From positions 5,750,081-5,814,080 of the forward strand of contig CALNVZ010000649.1 in NCBI GenBank assembly GCA_940671915.1: 64,000 nt of DNA. The letters are read 5' to 3'. Within the stretch, counting starts at the first letter, position 1. Each line of letters begins with the position of its first letter. The notes beneath the pieces were generated by a model. The model did not search any database, was not told the DNA's origin, and worked only from the letters and a program-made list of their open reading frames with translations. Of the stretch, positions 24,001 through 32,600 are shown in pieces. Source of the DNA: Paracentrotus lividus. Its lineage: Eukaryota; Echinodermata; Echinoidea; Camarodonta; Echinidae. Made by a program: the position numbers and the translations under genes.

Positions 24001-25761
24001 GCACAAAACAATGGTTTATAAAACGAAATTCTTTTTCTTCAGTCGATATACAGAAAGCTTTCCTCTCGGGCTTCGCGCTCACATGTTTAGGCCTACATCA
24101 TAAAAGGAATTATCTTCTTTTTTTCATTGCGAAAAAAAAATATTTAAAAAATCTCTATGGTGTATAGGAGGTGCCGTGAGACACCCCCTCCTATACCCCC
24201 CCCCCTGCTCGCTCGCTAGGCTCACGCGGGCCTGGTCGCTTCGCCCCCTAAAAATGGATATTGACTCCGAAACGCACCTCCCCTAGAAAAAAGCTGGTGA
24301 CGGCCCTGGAGATGTCACATGTTCACTGTATCGAAAAAAGAGTGCAATCTCTACTGGCCCCCGGTCTACATGATGGAATTTTCCACACCCTTCTAAAAAT
24401 AGCCACTTGCCTCATATCGGACATCGGTGCTGAGTCAATGGTAAATGCGTGCTGTACATCGCGCATGCGCTGGCTTTTTTAGAGCGCAGGCGCATTGAGC
24501 TCATCAAACACATCCGATATTTAGAGACGGAAGAGGTTCTTTTGGTAAGTAAATAATTATTATTTACCGATTCTATTATGTTTTTTTTTTTTTACAAATT
24601 ATAAAATCGGCATTTGCGCGACAGAAATAAGTTGCTGTTTCAACAATCAAGCAATTATTTCATGTTGTTTAGAGCGTGATTTTTAACTGCCAAAATCGAT
24701 CGCGGCGAATCGCCGAATATATCCGATATTTAACGATCGCATCCGATATTTAGAAAAAAACAAGCTTCCAGTAGAAAGCAAATAATTCATGTTTACCATA
24801 TTTTTTCATGATTCTGTTTTTAATAAGATTATTATTGAACATTTGTACTACAAAATACATATGAGTTTTATATCATTCGGCGATTGCAATTTTTTTTAGA
24901 ATCCAAAAATGCTTAAAGGGGAAGTTCACCCTGGAATTTTATTGGTTTAAAAAAATGCAGAAAAATAGAAAAAAAATATTAGTAAAAGTTTGAAGAAAAT
25001 CGACCAAAAAATAGCGAAGTTACGAATATGTCAAGTTTTGATTCTGTGACGTCACATGCGAGCAGCTCTGCCATGTGTTGTGTATGTAAATTTCATAAAT
25101 TTGCCTTTTTTAATGGTTTTTGATAAAGGAATGGGTCAATTTGATAGAGGCATGTATATGAACATATGTTTGATTATATATCGACCGCACAGATGACATG
25201 ATTAATTTTTCTTTTGAAAAAATTACACTTAGATCTAATGGAATTTACGCTACATAACACATAGGAGAACTGCTCGCACGTGACGTCACAGAATCAAAAC
25301 TTTGAATATTCATGACTTCATTATTTGGTGGTCGATTTTCTCCAAACCTTCACTCATATTTTTCTTTTATTTTTCTGCATTTTCTAAAACCAATTAAAAC
25401 CCAGGGTGAACTTCCCCTTTAAGTGTCCGGTATTTGGTGGTTTTACTCTAGATTCGCTCCAAACTCAGGTGAAAAATCAAACATATTTTATCCATTTTTA
25501 TTGAGAAAAATCACATAAACGATTGACTGGATATGAAACTAATGTTATGTTAGCTTTTTCATTTAATTTTTAATTTTTTTTTTTTTTTTTAAACCCAGAT
25601 TAATTTTTGGGCTAACGTTAGATTTCAGACCGGAGACAGGAGAAAGAGGAATATTTCAGTGAAAAGTTTTTTTGAGTGACAATTAATTTCCTTCATGGTT
25701 AAAGTAGATCTAGACCCTATAGTATACTAACCGGCTGATTATGATTGCCAGGAAGTGCCAT
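1..25761 (-). CDS. Nuclear protein with two U1/matrin-type zinc fingers, 10 exons seen, 3' end outside window
   Basis: Ten exons can be joined with GT-AG junctions and consistent phases: 25761-25732, 19595-19175, 18628-18573, 11802-10432, 9611-9525, 8937-8387, 2882-2785, 2218-2097, 943-883 and 79-1 (continues off the left edge). The 958 visible residues comprise a Gln/Pro-rich segment (11-150), an acidic stretch then Arg/Asp/Glu-rich low complexity (170-626), finger 1 (C644, C647, H660, H666; C-X2-C-X12-H-X5-H, split by an intron), a Gly/Gln/Asn/Ser-rich linker, finger 2 (C884, C887, H901, H907; C-X2-C-X13-H-X5-H, preceded by TGFF) and a charged helix rich in Lys, Glu and Ala. Paired fingers of this type, the second with GFFC, are known from ZNF318/CIZ1-like matrix-associated proteins; RD/RE-rich regions are typical of RNA-processing factors. 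Family-level assignment only; the exact orthologue is not recognised. The start is supported by an in-frame ATG followed by a donor. Confidence 0.85.
883..943 (-). CDS. Zinc-finger gene exon 9 (residues 913-932)
   Basis: A 61-bp exon (TTTCCAG acceptor, GTAAAT donor), phase 0 in and phase 1 out. It reads TRNRHENIHMQNEAAKAKRQ, the start of a charged helix that continues in the next exon. Confidence 0.8.
1677..1819. mobile_element. MITE family A, copy 1
   Basis: About 143-bp foldback element. The left arm starts GGGGGGCATTTCATGAAAGG and the right arm is nearly its reverse complement, ending GAAATACCCCCC. Arms of ~50 bp carry GGACTTGT and TTTATCCGACAAA; the centre has CTGATTGGCTGAGAG. No coding capacity. 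Three other copies occur in the window. Confidence 0.85.
1874..2016. mobile_element. MITE family A, copy 2
   Basis: Same structure as the copy 55 bp away: GGGGGGCATTTCATCAAAGG at the left, CATGAAATGACCCCC at the right, with TGTCGGA/TCCGACA words in the arms. Confidence 0.85.
2097..2218 (-). CDS. Zinc-finger gene exon 8: zinc finger 2 (residues 872-912)
   Basis: A 122-bp exon (AACAG acceptor, GTAAGT donor). It reads QNYIIPVTGFFCKVCSKFF and continues to IHCRSNKHHTRTI, a complete matrin/U1-like C2H2 finger with ligands C884, C887, H901 and H907. The GFFC entry and HCRS-x-x-H motif resemble the second finger of ZNF318/CIZ1-like proteins (from memory of the family, not a search). Confidence 0.9.
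2785..2882 (-). CDS. Zinc-finger gene exon 7: linker (residues 839-871)
   Basis: A 98-bp exon between a TCTACAG acceptor and a GTAGGT donor. It accepts phase 2 from exon 6 and hands phase 1 to exon 8. It reads SSGSKSAPASSPFPDDDLS, then QAAHIPGVADNEMI. Without it exons 6 and 8 cannot be joined in frame. Confidence 0.8.
4660..5358 (+). pseudogene. 3' end of a non-LTR retrotransposon reverse-transcriptase ORF, frameshifted
   Basis: Conceptual translation in several plus-strand frames gives the C-terminal part of a LINE polyprotein: FNKKKCKVMEIG, TIEKVNTFKYLGSTI, then in another frame YVATIQSILLYASKTWEMTV and LDAFHHRCLRRILNISWRDH, then LTWLGHVLRMPE, and finally RKRGRPHLTWCRTIDRDL. These are standard motifs downstream of the RT catalytic core in LINE ORF2 proteins. 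The frame changes at least three times and the catalytic domain is missing, so this is a dead 5'-truncated copy, opposite in orientation to the host gene. Confidence 0.88.
5390..6430. repeat. Degenerate ~25-35 bp minisatellite
   Basis: For about 1 kb the plus strand repeats variants of 'TCTCCATCACCAGGATTCTAA' pieces: CCATCATCAGGATTCTAACA, CCATCATCAAGATCCTAACA, CCATTACGGAGATTCGAAGA, CCATCTTTAGGATTCAAATT and many more. Spacing and sequence are strongly diverged, so it is an old tandem array. Short ORFs here are by-products of the repeat. Confidence 0.7.
7757..7979. repeat. Tandem duplication, 131-bp period
   Basis: A segment starting AGGCCCAATAAAGCACAAGA at 7,757 recurs at 7,888. The first ~95 bp of each unit are nearly identical, indicating a recent local duplication. 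Confidence 0.9.
8387..8937 (-). CDS. Zinc-finger gene exon 6: second half of finger 1 and polar linker (residues 656-838)
   Basis: A 551-bp exon (CTCCAG acceptor, GTAAGT donor, ends in phase 2). It begins LFIKHCLGGEHLQRLKVARL, giving the His ligands and the basic helix after the finger. The rest is low complexity rich in Gly, Ser, Gln, Asn and Arg, with RNRFVPNRGPSRRAGAGYRG, probably disordered and RNA-binding-like. Confidence 0.88.
9525..9611 (-). CDS. Zinc-finger gene exon 5: first half of zinc finger 1 (residues 627-655)
   Basis: An 87-bp phase-0/phase-0 exon (CTTCCAG acceptor, GTGAGT donor) ending FRCTTCMLNFKTQA. It supplies the two Cys ligands of finger 1; the two His ligands come from the next exon. 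The joined spacing is C-X2-C-X12-H-X5-H, the U1/matrin-type pattern, which validates the splice. Confidence 0.85.
10432..11802 (-). CDS. Zinc-finger gene exon 4: large acidic and RD/RE-rich exon (residues 170-626)
   Basis: A 1,371-bp exon open throughout, phase 0 at both ends (TACAG acceptor, GTAAGA donor). It starts with an acidic motif (EPLPPGEEGEILDDFDDV), then a basic ERRLERRRLERERK block, a hydrophobic AVWDVVTKIVSIPS motif, a long Arg/Asp/Glu repeat region with RERD, RDRR and EREKRERD motifs, and a Lys/Ser/Gln-rich part. Near the end, alternating hydrophobic and charged residues (VQKSMDVWSKRVQEEEAKE; EDQAKKQAREAVDKM) suggest helices. The alternating-charge repeats suggest nuclear-speckle targeting (inference). 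Confidence 0.9.
13915..14127. mobile_element. Foldback element (MITE), ~213 bp
   Basis: The left arm (GTTCATAGTCGA...) and right arm (...TCGACCATGAAC) are imperfect inverted repeats of ~80 bp that share AACAGGAACAT / ATGTTCCTGTT and TTGTAATTG / CAATTACAA segments. No coding capacity. Confidence 0.8.
14214..14356. mobile_element. MITE family A, copy 3
   Basis: Foldback copy with GGGCATTTCATCAAAGGACT at the left and the inverse ending GATGAAATGCTCCCC at the right. Here the central GATTGGCTGAGAG segment is inverted relative to copies 1 and 2. It lies in intron 3 of the zinc-finger gene. Confidence 0.85.
14478..14592. mobile_element. MITE family B, truncated copy
   Basis: Shares TTCTTGGGTGGTATACTAAT and TGATCACCAGTCATTC with the full copy at 34,056, and ends GTTGTTCGTGAAACACCATCC. 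The left terminal arm is missing. Confidence 0.7.
18573..18628 (-). CDS. Zinc-finger gene exon 3 (residues 151-169)
   Basis: A 56-bp exon between an acceptor ending CTGCAG and a GTAAGG donor. It takes one base from exon 2 and ends in phase 0. It reads NVTPGWKVGLYANDQKPM after the split Val codon. It is needed to reconcile the phases of exons 2 and 4, which is good evidence that it is real. No known domain. Confidence 0.75.
18973..19124. mobile_element. MITE family B copy
   Basis: Starts GGTGGCGTTTCACCATAGTC and ends ACTTGGTGGAACACCACCC, with the family's central ACTGGTGATCAG motif. It lies in intron 2 within about 50 bp of an exon donor. Confidence 0.8.
19175..19595 (-). CDS. Zinc-finger gene exon 2: Gln/Pro-rich domain (residues 11-150)
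   Basis: Open through 421 bp from a CACAG acceptor to a GTAAGC donor, ending in phase 1. It encodes a Gly, Pro and Gln-rich stretch with repeated QQ, QPQ and YPQQ motifs and one PPWV motif: a prion-like, probably disordered region of the kind common in nuclear RNA-binding and transcription proteins. CAG-type Gln codons dominate. Other frames are also open here, a side effect of the repetitive codon use. A family-B MITE copy ends about 50 bp beyond the donor. Confidence 0.85.
20069..21115. mobile_element. Non-autonomous TIR element, ~1.05 kb
   Basis: The left end GGGGGGCGTTTCACGAA is matched in inverse by TTCGTGAAACGCCCTCCC at the right. Subterminal parts share diverged ACAAGTT, CTAAGTC and CCACGAAG words. 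The interior is AT-rich and non-coding. Related termini occur in the small element at 29,404. Confidence 0.65.
21648..21752. mobile_element. Short foldback element
   Basis: ATATTTTGCGCCTTACTACG at the left is mirrored by CAGTAAGGCGCAAAATAT at the right, ~100 bp apart. Probably a small MITE or a remnant. Confidence 0.55.
22599..24307. mobile_element. 1.7-kb element with GGGCCGTCGCCAGG termini and reiterated GCTCGCGCTTCGCGCTCGC
   Basis: The left end AGGGCCGTCGCCAGGGGGG is matched by CTGGTGACGGCCCT at the right; GAGAT occurs just outside both ends as a possible target duplication. A second left-end-like sequence (TCGTCGCCAGGGGAGG) lies at 22,720. The interior repeats the word GCTCGCGCTTCGCGCTCGC or close variants near 23,280, 23,515, 23,690, 23,783, 23,976 and 24,063. 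No transposase ORF is visible. Confidence 0.65.
24914..25421. mobile_element. Foldback MITE, ~508 bp, GGGGAAGTTCACCC termini
   Basis: TTAAAGGGGAAGTTCACCCT at the left is inverted as AGGGTGAACTTCCCCTTTAA at the right, and the arms extend for well over 100 bp. Both arms carry GTGACGTCAC (25,046 and 25,280), a CRE-like palindrome. Elements with these ends are common in marine invertebrate genomes (general knowledge). Confidence 0.85.
25732..25761 (-). CDS. Zinc-finger gene coding exon 1 (residues 1-10)
   Basis: ATG followed by nine codons reads MALPGNHNQP, then a GTTAGT donor. It ends in phase 0, which matches the phase-0 acceptor at 19,596. The upstream minus-strand DNA (25,762-25,900) is more GC- and CpG-rich than its surroundings, as expected near a transcription start. 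A ten-residue first coding exon followed by a 6.1-kb intron rests on phase agreement alone, so it is less certain than the later exons. Confidence 0.7.
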
Positions 25762-25920
25762 GTCAGATGTCTTCTTCGAATGAGCAGCGGAAAGTCAGCC
25801 CTGTTCTCCCGGCTGCGTGCGTCCCCCCTCAACTCAACGCGACTCGAATGTCTCGTCTCGAGTTGAGCTCCTGCGTATCACACCCGTGGGTTGGACTACG
25901 ATTGTGCAGGTCTTTAGTCT
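25762..25920 (-). promoter_or_regulatory. Likely 5' UTR/promoter of the zinc-finger gene
   Basis: Upstream of the ATG (minus strand) the composition becomes GC- and CpG-rich, in contrast to the AT-rich surroundings, with an inverted CAACTC / GAGTTG pair around CGACTCG. No TATA box is evident. Placement is inferred from position only. Confidence 0.35.
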
Positions 25921-25999
25921 GGAATCCTTGAAATCTGTCACTATCAGGAGTTCTAATCAATCACATTCAACCTAGTTCGTTGTTGTTGTTCCTGGAGAA

Positions 26000-28900
26000 T
26001 CTTTTCCACACTAGAACTTGATTGTAAAGTTAATAACCTTCACAGTTTCCTGACAGTCATGTCCAGCAAAATGCAAAGTCAATATTACTTTAGAGCACGC
26101 CATTTTCAAAGTATGGTGTCCTTGAATATGGCATAGAAAATATTTGCATTATTATTATTTTTTTTTTTATTAATAACATTTTAATTTATTTTGCAGTTTA
26201 TCAGCGATATCGTCTCTTGATCTGTTTTGATAAATATTTATGTCTCTCTTCTGACACTAGTCCGCCACTTTCCTCTTTCAGATCAATTACCCTATATGCC
26301 CTATATTCACTTTCCCATGCTCTATATATCTCTCTCTAATCTCTTATTAAAAATAGTAAAAAAACATCTTTCTTTAATTTTGTTCAATATCTATCTTCTG
26401 GAATGTAAATTTAACCCTCTCTTTTCACAATCTCACTCTCGCATTTCCTCTTTATGTCAGATTCTTGACCTCTCGATCAGCCTCTTCGGTACTACTTATC
26501 GCTTTCAAACACCATCTCTTACTTCTATTTTGCAATATATTTCTGCAACATCACCCCCTCCTTGATTTTGATAGCCTTTCCGAGCATCTCTCCCTCTCAC
26601 ATACATGACCGTTTGATTGTATTGTAGTAAATATCTCTATTTTGCAACACCTAGCCCCATCTTCTTTCTTAATCAATTCTCTTGGCTCAACCATCATTCT
26701 AATACACCATGTCTATTTATTCTATTCTGCTCAATATCCGCCCTCTCTAACTTTCTCTATCTCTCTCTCACCCTGTCTCTCGCATCATCGATCCATTTCT
26801 TTCGCTCTTTCTTCTGCCCCGTCTTTCTCTCCCTATTACACATTCAGTTCGTCAGTATCCAATGTGAAAACAATAGGAATATTGACAAACAAAGGAAAAA
26901 AGAAAATACACAATCATCTTTCATTTATTAGTACTTTTATTACCTCCAGATTTAATTACTGCCATTGTTTCATATTAAAGTCACAAGTACATTGTTAATA
27001 CTTGTTCACATTTCTTAAGTTACTCTTATTTTTCCTGGCAGTACTTGGCATGCCCCAAATTCAAGATATATTTCTTTCTTTTTTTTCATATGTAAAGCAA
27101 CTCCACTGTTCTTTAAGAAGGACGGACCGAAGCTATCCTACGATTCTCTTGAAAATAGGTGCGTCCAAAACCGAAGGCATTTCGACGATGAAATAATTAT
27201 TTGTACCATATTCACAGAATAAATCATGCCAATGAAATTGTGAGATCGTGAAAGATTGGCAACTTGTTTAATAGACAGTACTCTTAACAGCTTTAATAAC
27301 TCATAATTTATCAAGGATTACTTCCCTAATAGTGTATATCATATTATATTAATTGGTGATGTGGATTGAAGTGGCACAATTAAAAAAAAAAAAATGTTTC
27401 AACAAAATATCACCTTAGATAACATCATTTAATGAATGTTACCACTATAATTCTCAAAGGCTTGACATGTCATTAATATTAGTAGTAATATTCTTATCTT
27501 CTGCTGTTGACATATATTTTGTCCTCTGAGATAGCAATAAAGGCATACATGTACTGTAGATGACATAAGCTCTAATGCCTGCTTATGATAAGATGCTTCT
27601 TTGTGTTGATGAAGGCACATTTTTCATGAGGATAACGTCTCTGTCAATAACATACATAATGACAATTGGAAGTTTTTGTAACACCATGTGGTAGGCCTCA
27701 CTGAAAAGGCTGTTGGTAGAATCATGGATATATAAGAGAGGATAGACCATGGATATATAAAAGTCTCTCTTATATCCATGATAAAATCTCTCTTGAAAAG
27801 AACAATATATATTGCATTCTCTCATTTTGCAGCACATAATCAAATACTAAATTCTTTTGACTAACATCCACTCTGTAAAAGTCCCTGCATTTACCTTAAT
27901 TTTCTCAAGCATTGAAAAGGTAACTACCACACAGTTTCTCAAAAATGTATTTATGAAAACGAAATACTGTTGCCCATTCAACCTTCTATATTGTCAATAT
28001 TAATCACATGATGAAAATGTGCATTTATGTCAAAAATATTGCAAAATTGTACATAAATTGTTAGACTGGCAGTGTTAATAAAACGTTCACTCATACAAGC
28101 AACGATTATTACCATAAATGTGAGTACTATTAAAGTATCCTTTTTAATTTAACGGTAATTTTATACAAATCCCCCTTACAACCCCTCTTTAAAATAAACC
28201 AAATCTAAATTCATGCCTTCATACCCTTTCCCTCAAAACCAATGTGTATACTTAATGCTGCCAAATAAAAATGTTTGTTGCTTATATTGAACAAGTACAG
28301 TGTCAAAGAAAGAAAAATAATTAAGCTTATATGTGTTCAAAAAGAATTTGGAGCAAATAGAGCAATAATAACTGAAGACCATTATCTACATACTGTGCTT
28401 AATGATCTTTATTCATATTTTTATCCATGTTAACACTTAACATATCGATTAATTCTTACGTATTCGTCCCAGATTGTTTTTCTCTGTATACATGGAGATT
28501 AATTTTTGAGCTTTGTACTCAATAAAGAGAAGAATGTACTGCATTATTCAAGAATAAAAAATAAAATTGCTTTCTGGTAATTTGAGAAAAAGAAAATAAC
28601 TAGTCACTTACAACTTCTTCTTTTATAAAGAAAAAAAAGAAAACCAAACCAAACATGTCTGAGCAGAACTACCCACTACTAAGGTGATTGAAATAAAGCA
28701 TTCAATTAAATAATAAATTAAACTATCATGTTAAAAACATTTACATGCACATTTTCAGATTCCTCGTTTGAGATTTGACAATAATTTACTGTTCAAAACA
28801 AGATATAGCAAAGCTTCGTTGTAAATGATTGCAACACAAGACATAATGCTGACATTTTAATTGATTAAAACACAAAAGTACATAATATGTCATTATGACT

Positions 28901-29592
28901 TCATATGTTTGCTTAAAAATATACTATATTCCCATTCTCATTTAATCAAAATATATATATATCTATATTCTTACCCATAAAATGTAGAATAATCAAAAGG
29001 TAACAGATGAGGGTTAATATCAGTGAAAATGTATGACAATATAATATGGTTTACACCATATTTGTGAGTTATTTTGTACCAAACGTGCTGGGCAGATTAC
29101 AGACTACTGATTCTAGTCTCAATTTGACTAAATTTTCAAATACTTTATCAAAAATTCATCCAAAATCATGCATGGAACAAGAATATATTTGGTGCAGATA
29201 TATTTGAAAATAGAACAATAGATATGAAGACATATCTAACATATTCATTCCAATTTATTTTGGTTACAAGAACTCAAGTTGAGCTTTAATTTTCTCTATT
29301 AACTAGAAAATGCCCATTAAAAAATGACTTTCAGAGAGTATCTCCACAGAATGATGATGATAATACAACTTAAAAGATCCTTGTTGATGCATAATAGACC
29401 CCAAGGATCCGTTTCTCGAAATGGTCATAAGTCTTAAGTTCAATGACATCCCATTAAAATGCATGTTAATTCTACAACACGTGTCCCTACAGGTTGTCCA
29501 AGAACTTAGACTTATGACGGTTTCATGAAACTGGCACCAGGAACCTTTGTATGAGGATAGAACGAATTAAGATGGATGAAGATGCTCCTTCA
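26000..29592. other. Intergenic / V-ATPase 3' region, no gene recognised
   Basis: AT-rich. Pyrimidine-rich plus-strand stretches (26,230-26,930) give accidental ORFs. The V-ATPase 3' UTR (minus strand) must start at 29,592; the first minus-strand AATAAA I noticed lies at 29,254-29,259, another at 28,408-28,413, but neither can be confirmed as the used poly(A) signal. A short ATATATAAGAGAG-type palindrome occurs at 27,725-27,785. Confidence 0.5.
29404..29538. mobile_element. Small foldback element, ~135 bp
   Basis: The left part GTTTCTCGAAATGGTCATAA with TCTTAAGTTC is mirrored at the right by GAACTTAGACTTATGACGGT and TTTCATGAAAC. It resembles the termini of the 1-kb element at 20,069. It lies just downstream of the V-ATPase stop codon, so it would be in the 3' UTR. 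Confidence 0.65.
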
Positions 29593-29683
29593 TTACTCCT
29601 CGTTGGCCTGGAGGATGATATCAAAGGAGAAAGGGATGAAGGCATATCCTTCTCCTTTGAAGAACTTGCTCTGGAATTCCACC
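29593..29683 (-). CDS. ATP6V0A1: V-ATPase a exon 20 (residues 809-838 and stop)
   Basis: Completes the Trp codon, then [20 protein letters not shown] and DIILQANEE followed by TAA. The usual C-terminal cytosolic tail of subunit a. Confidence 0.97.
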
Positions 29684-32600
29684 CTAGATGAAAAAAGAAA
29701 GGAAAGAGACAATTTAACCATTAATGTATTTGGTAAAACATGTAGTAATAATAATTGTACTTTTCATAAAATGGGTTCAAGAGAGTAGTCAATGAGACAT
29801 GCTGAAATGAGTCACATGTGCATTCTCCATTTTTTTTCTCTAATGAACTAAACAAAAAATACAGGAGGGGGGAGTAGAGGACAGAAAGAAAATAAAGGGA
29901 GAAAGAGAGGCACAAAATGAAATATTCATAAAATGTTCTTACCAGTGAAGCCTAAGGGTATGCAGGAAGGCAGACAGGCCCTCCATAAAGAGGAGGATAC
30001 TGATTGTCAGGACACCCCATATAGCAAAGATGGCCCAGATTGCAAACGCTCCTATAATACCGTTCATCCGAAGACCTATAGCCAGCATCATGTTCCAAAG
30101 TACTTCAGAAAGCTCTGTAAGAAATTAAAGATGAACATGTTCTTGAGAACTTTTGTAACATCACATATCATTGACACCACAATGCCCACTCCCAATAACT
30201 TGCTTTCCAAAAATACTACAACAATCAGCATCATTTAAGTCACTACCTCAAACACCATCATCTACATGTAACAGCATTACCAAGCAAAGAGCCCAGAGTA
30301 CATGATAGTATGTGATCTCCTCTTTCCTCTTCTTCCTCCACTATTATCACGACCAATATCATCACCACTAACATCCCCATCATGTCTACCACAATAAATA
30401 CCACTGCCAAAAAAACATATCCATCAACATTACCATTACCATCACCATCACCATCACCACCACTACCACTACACCTAGCACCCTTTAAGGACCACCCACT
30501 TACCAGCATGAGCCAAGCTGAGAGCCCAAAGTCGTAGGTAGGATGCTGTGTGAGAGATACATCCAAGGCAATACTCAATGGTGTGAATCGCTTGGTAGAC
30601 AAATACTTCACCAAACTCAAACTGGAGAGAAAAAGATAAAGAATGAAAATTAGTACTCGAGGCAGTGGCGGATCCAGGCAGGGGTGCAGGGGACGCACGC
30701 CCCTATAATTTGAAAAGCAATCATTGATTGTACATGTTAAAATCCTATAATTTCAGCGGCGCCACCCTCCCCCCCCCCTTCCCATTTGAAAATCCTCGAT
30801 CCTCCTCTGCTATTGAACGTTGCGAAAAAGCACAGAGCCCAACATATTGGCCCATATTCTACTAGGAAGACTGAGTTTGTATGCGTCGCAAGTTCGGACA
30901 GGCTATTGTGCGATCCTTTCGTCTGATGTTGACTGATGCATGCAGACAAAAGGATCCCTCAATAGCCTGTTCGAACTTGCGACGCATACAAACTTAGTCT
31001 TCATAGTAGAATATGGGCCATAAGGTTTAGCTAACTCTGTGTACATTATGTAGGTTCAACATGATATCTATCGTATTATTTGCCTCATTTTGAAGTTCAA
31101 ATCTTTTCAGCTTGCGCTTTGCGCTCACATGGTTGATTTTGTCTCTATTTCTGGAAGTGTGCATACAAAAGAGGTCTTAAAATTCCTTGGTTTCTGGTCA
31201 CTAGGCATACTTCAAGCTTGCTGTACCATTGTCCAAAGTTTGCTTTAAAACAAACTTGAATATTCCAGGAAATGCCACTGAATTCTGGGAAATTTGGGGA
31301 TTCAGTTTTAGGATTTTTTTTTTAGTTGTGGAAACACTGACAAGAAGCATATCCCATCATGCATTGCGATGAAATAACCATAAATCTGTATACATGTGTA
31401 TACTCACATCGTCCTTTGGAGGAGCTTGTCCGACACCACTCGTTTCAGCTTCCAGCTCGTCATGATGCAGTACCTCTGCAGTTTCCTCGCTCTTCCCTTT
31501 CAACATACGTACATCACGATACATGACAGCCTAGTCGAAACAACAAATTATACAAATAAAGCAGCATTTCAATATACTTTGAATATACGGTTCACTCCCA
31601 TTATATTAAGGTGTATAGGACCAAGTGAATTATAACAAAATTCAAACAGGGAAAATCGCTTCATTACAACAAAATCTTTTTGCATGTCAATCCAATTGTG
31701 ATCCAATATTATAATGCCTACAAATGGAGAAATACTCATGAGAGAGATTCCATGATTTTGTTGGATTTGTTTCTTTGTTTTTCTGTGTCCTGTAAGACAC
31801 AGTGCCATTTTCACTTTTATTGTGCAGGATGTGTAATCCAGTTAAATCAAGTCATGGTTTTTTAACGCCTTCTGTGGGGTGTAACACAAAGACTTACGAT
31901 TGATTAAATGATAGGATTGATTTTTTCTTAGCAGCCTCATTTGGAAACCAGGTACAGTCATGGATTAGGATTTGGATATGATTAAGAGTAGAGTTAGGGC
32001 TAGGATTAGGATTAAGATTATCAACTTTGGAGCATCCTATCCAGGATGAGGCTATGAAGAAAAAATCAATCGTATCTTTTAATCAATCGTAAGTTTTGTG
32101 TTACACCCCACTGGTACTACTTGGGGATCCCCATCAATCACACAAATATTCTTTCTTTTTCAGTCGAAAAGAGGTGAAATGTTAAAAAATGTCCTGCACG
32201 ACACATAATGGAATCGCCCAATAGCGTTTACTAACCTTGTTTATTTTCTTGTTGTGTTGTGCCCTCATAATCAAAGGTTTTGGGAACAACATCCACGGGA
32301 TACAGGCAAAGCCAATAAGGATCAGAATCTTTTGAAGTGCAGCCTGTGATAGAAAAAAAATAAATAAAAAATAAACTTTCCATGTACCACAATAAGTTTG
32401 CTTGACTGAAAGTATTTCTTGTGACATATTTATATTCCATAATTATTCTAAGCTGAACCATTGTGATGTAATCATTCTGGCACGTCTAAAACCTGCATTC
32501 ACAGTAGTAAACTATTGTGACAAACACATATACTACTGATCCGCATATCTATGGTCTTGCTCTGTGTATTTTAACATACAACATCTTACAATTACACGTT

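Larger units (their letters stand above)
22271..25450. mobile_element. Composite element bounded by inverted CCACCAAATATCGGAC repeats
   Basis: Outer inverted termini: GAGTAAAACCACCAAATATC at the left and the inverse of the same (with CCGGTATTTGGTGG) at the right, 3.2 kb apart. Between them lie a second TIR element (22,599-24,307) and a 0.5-kb MITE (24,914-25,421). CCGATATTTA words repeat at 24,510-24,760. Which parts inserted first is inference. Confidence 0.6.
19596..25731 (-). other. Zinc-finger gene intron 1 (6.1 kb), mostly transposon
   Basis: Contains a ~1-kb TIR element, a short foldback, a nested composite element and a 0.5-kb MITE (listed separately). Only about 19,600-20,060, 21,120-21,640 and 25,460-25,730 look like ordinary unique intron. 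Confidence 0.65.

Noticed and set aside
22600-24300. CRISPR-like array from the repeated 19-mer
   Set aside because: Spacing is irregular, repeats diverge, and the context is an animal transposon.
26227-27000. Plus-strand ORFs rich in Ser, Leu and Phe
   Set aside because: Pyrimidine-rich low-complexity DNA; no domain, no splice support and no conserved motif.
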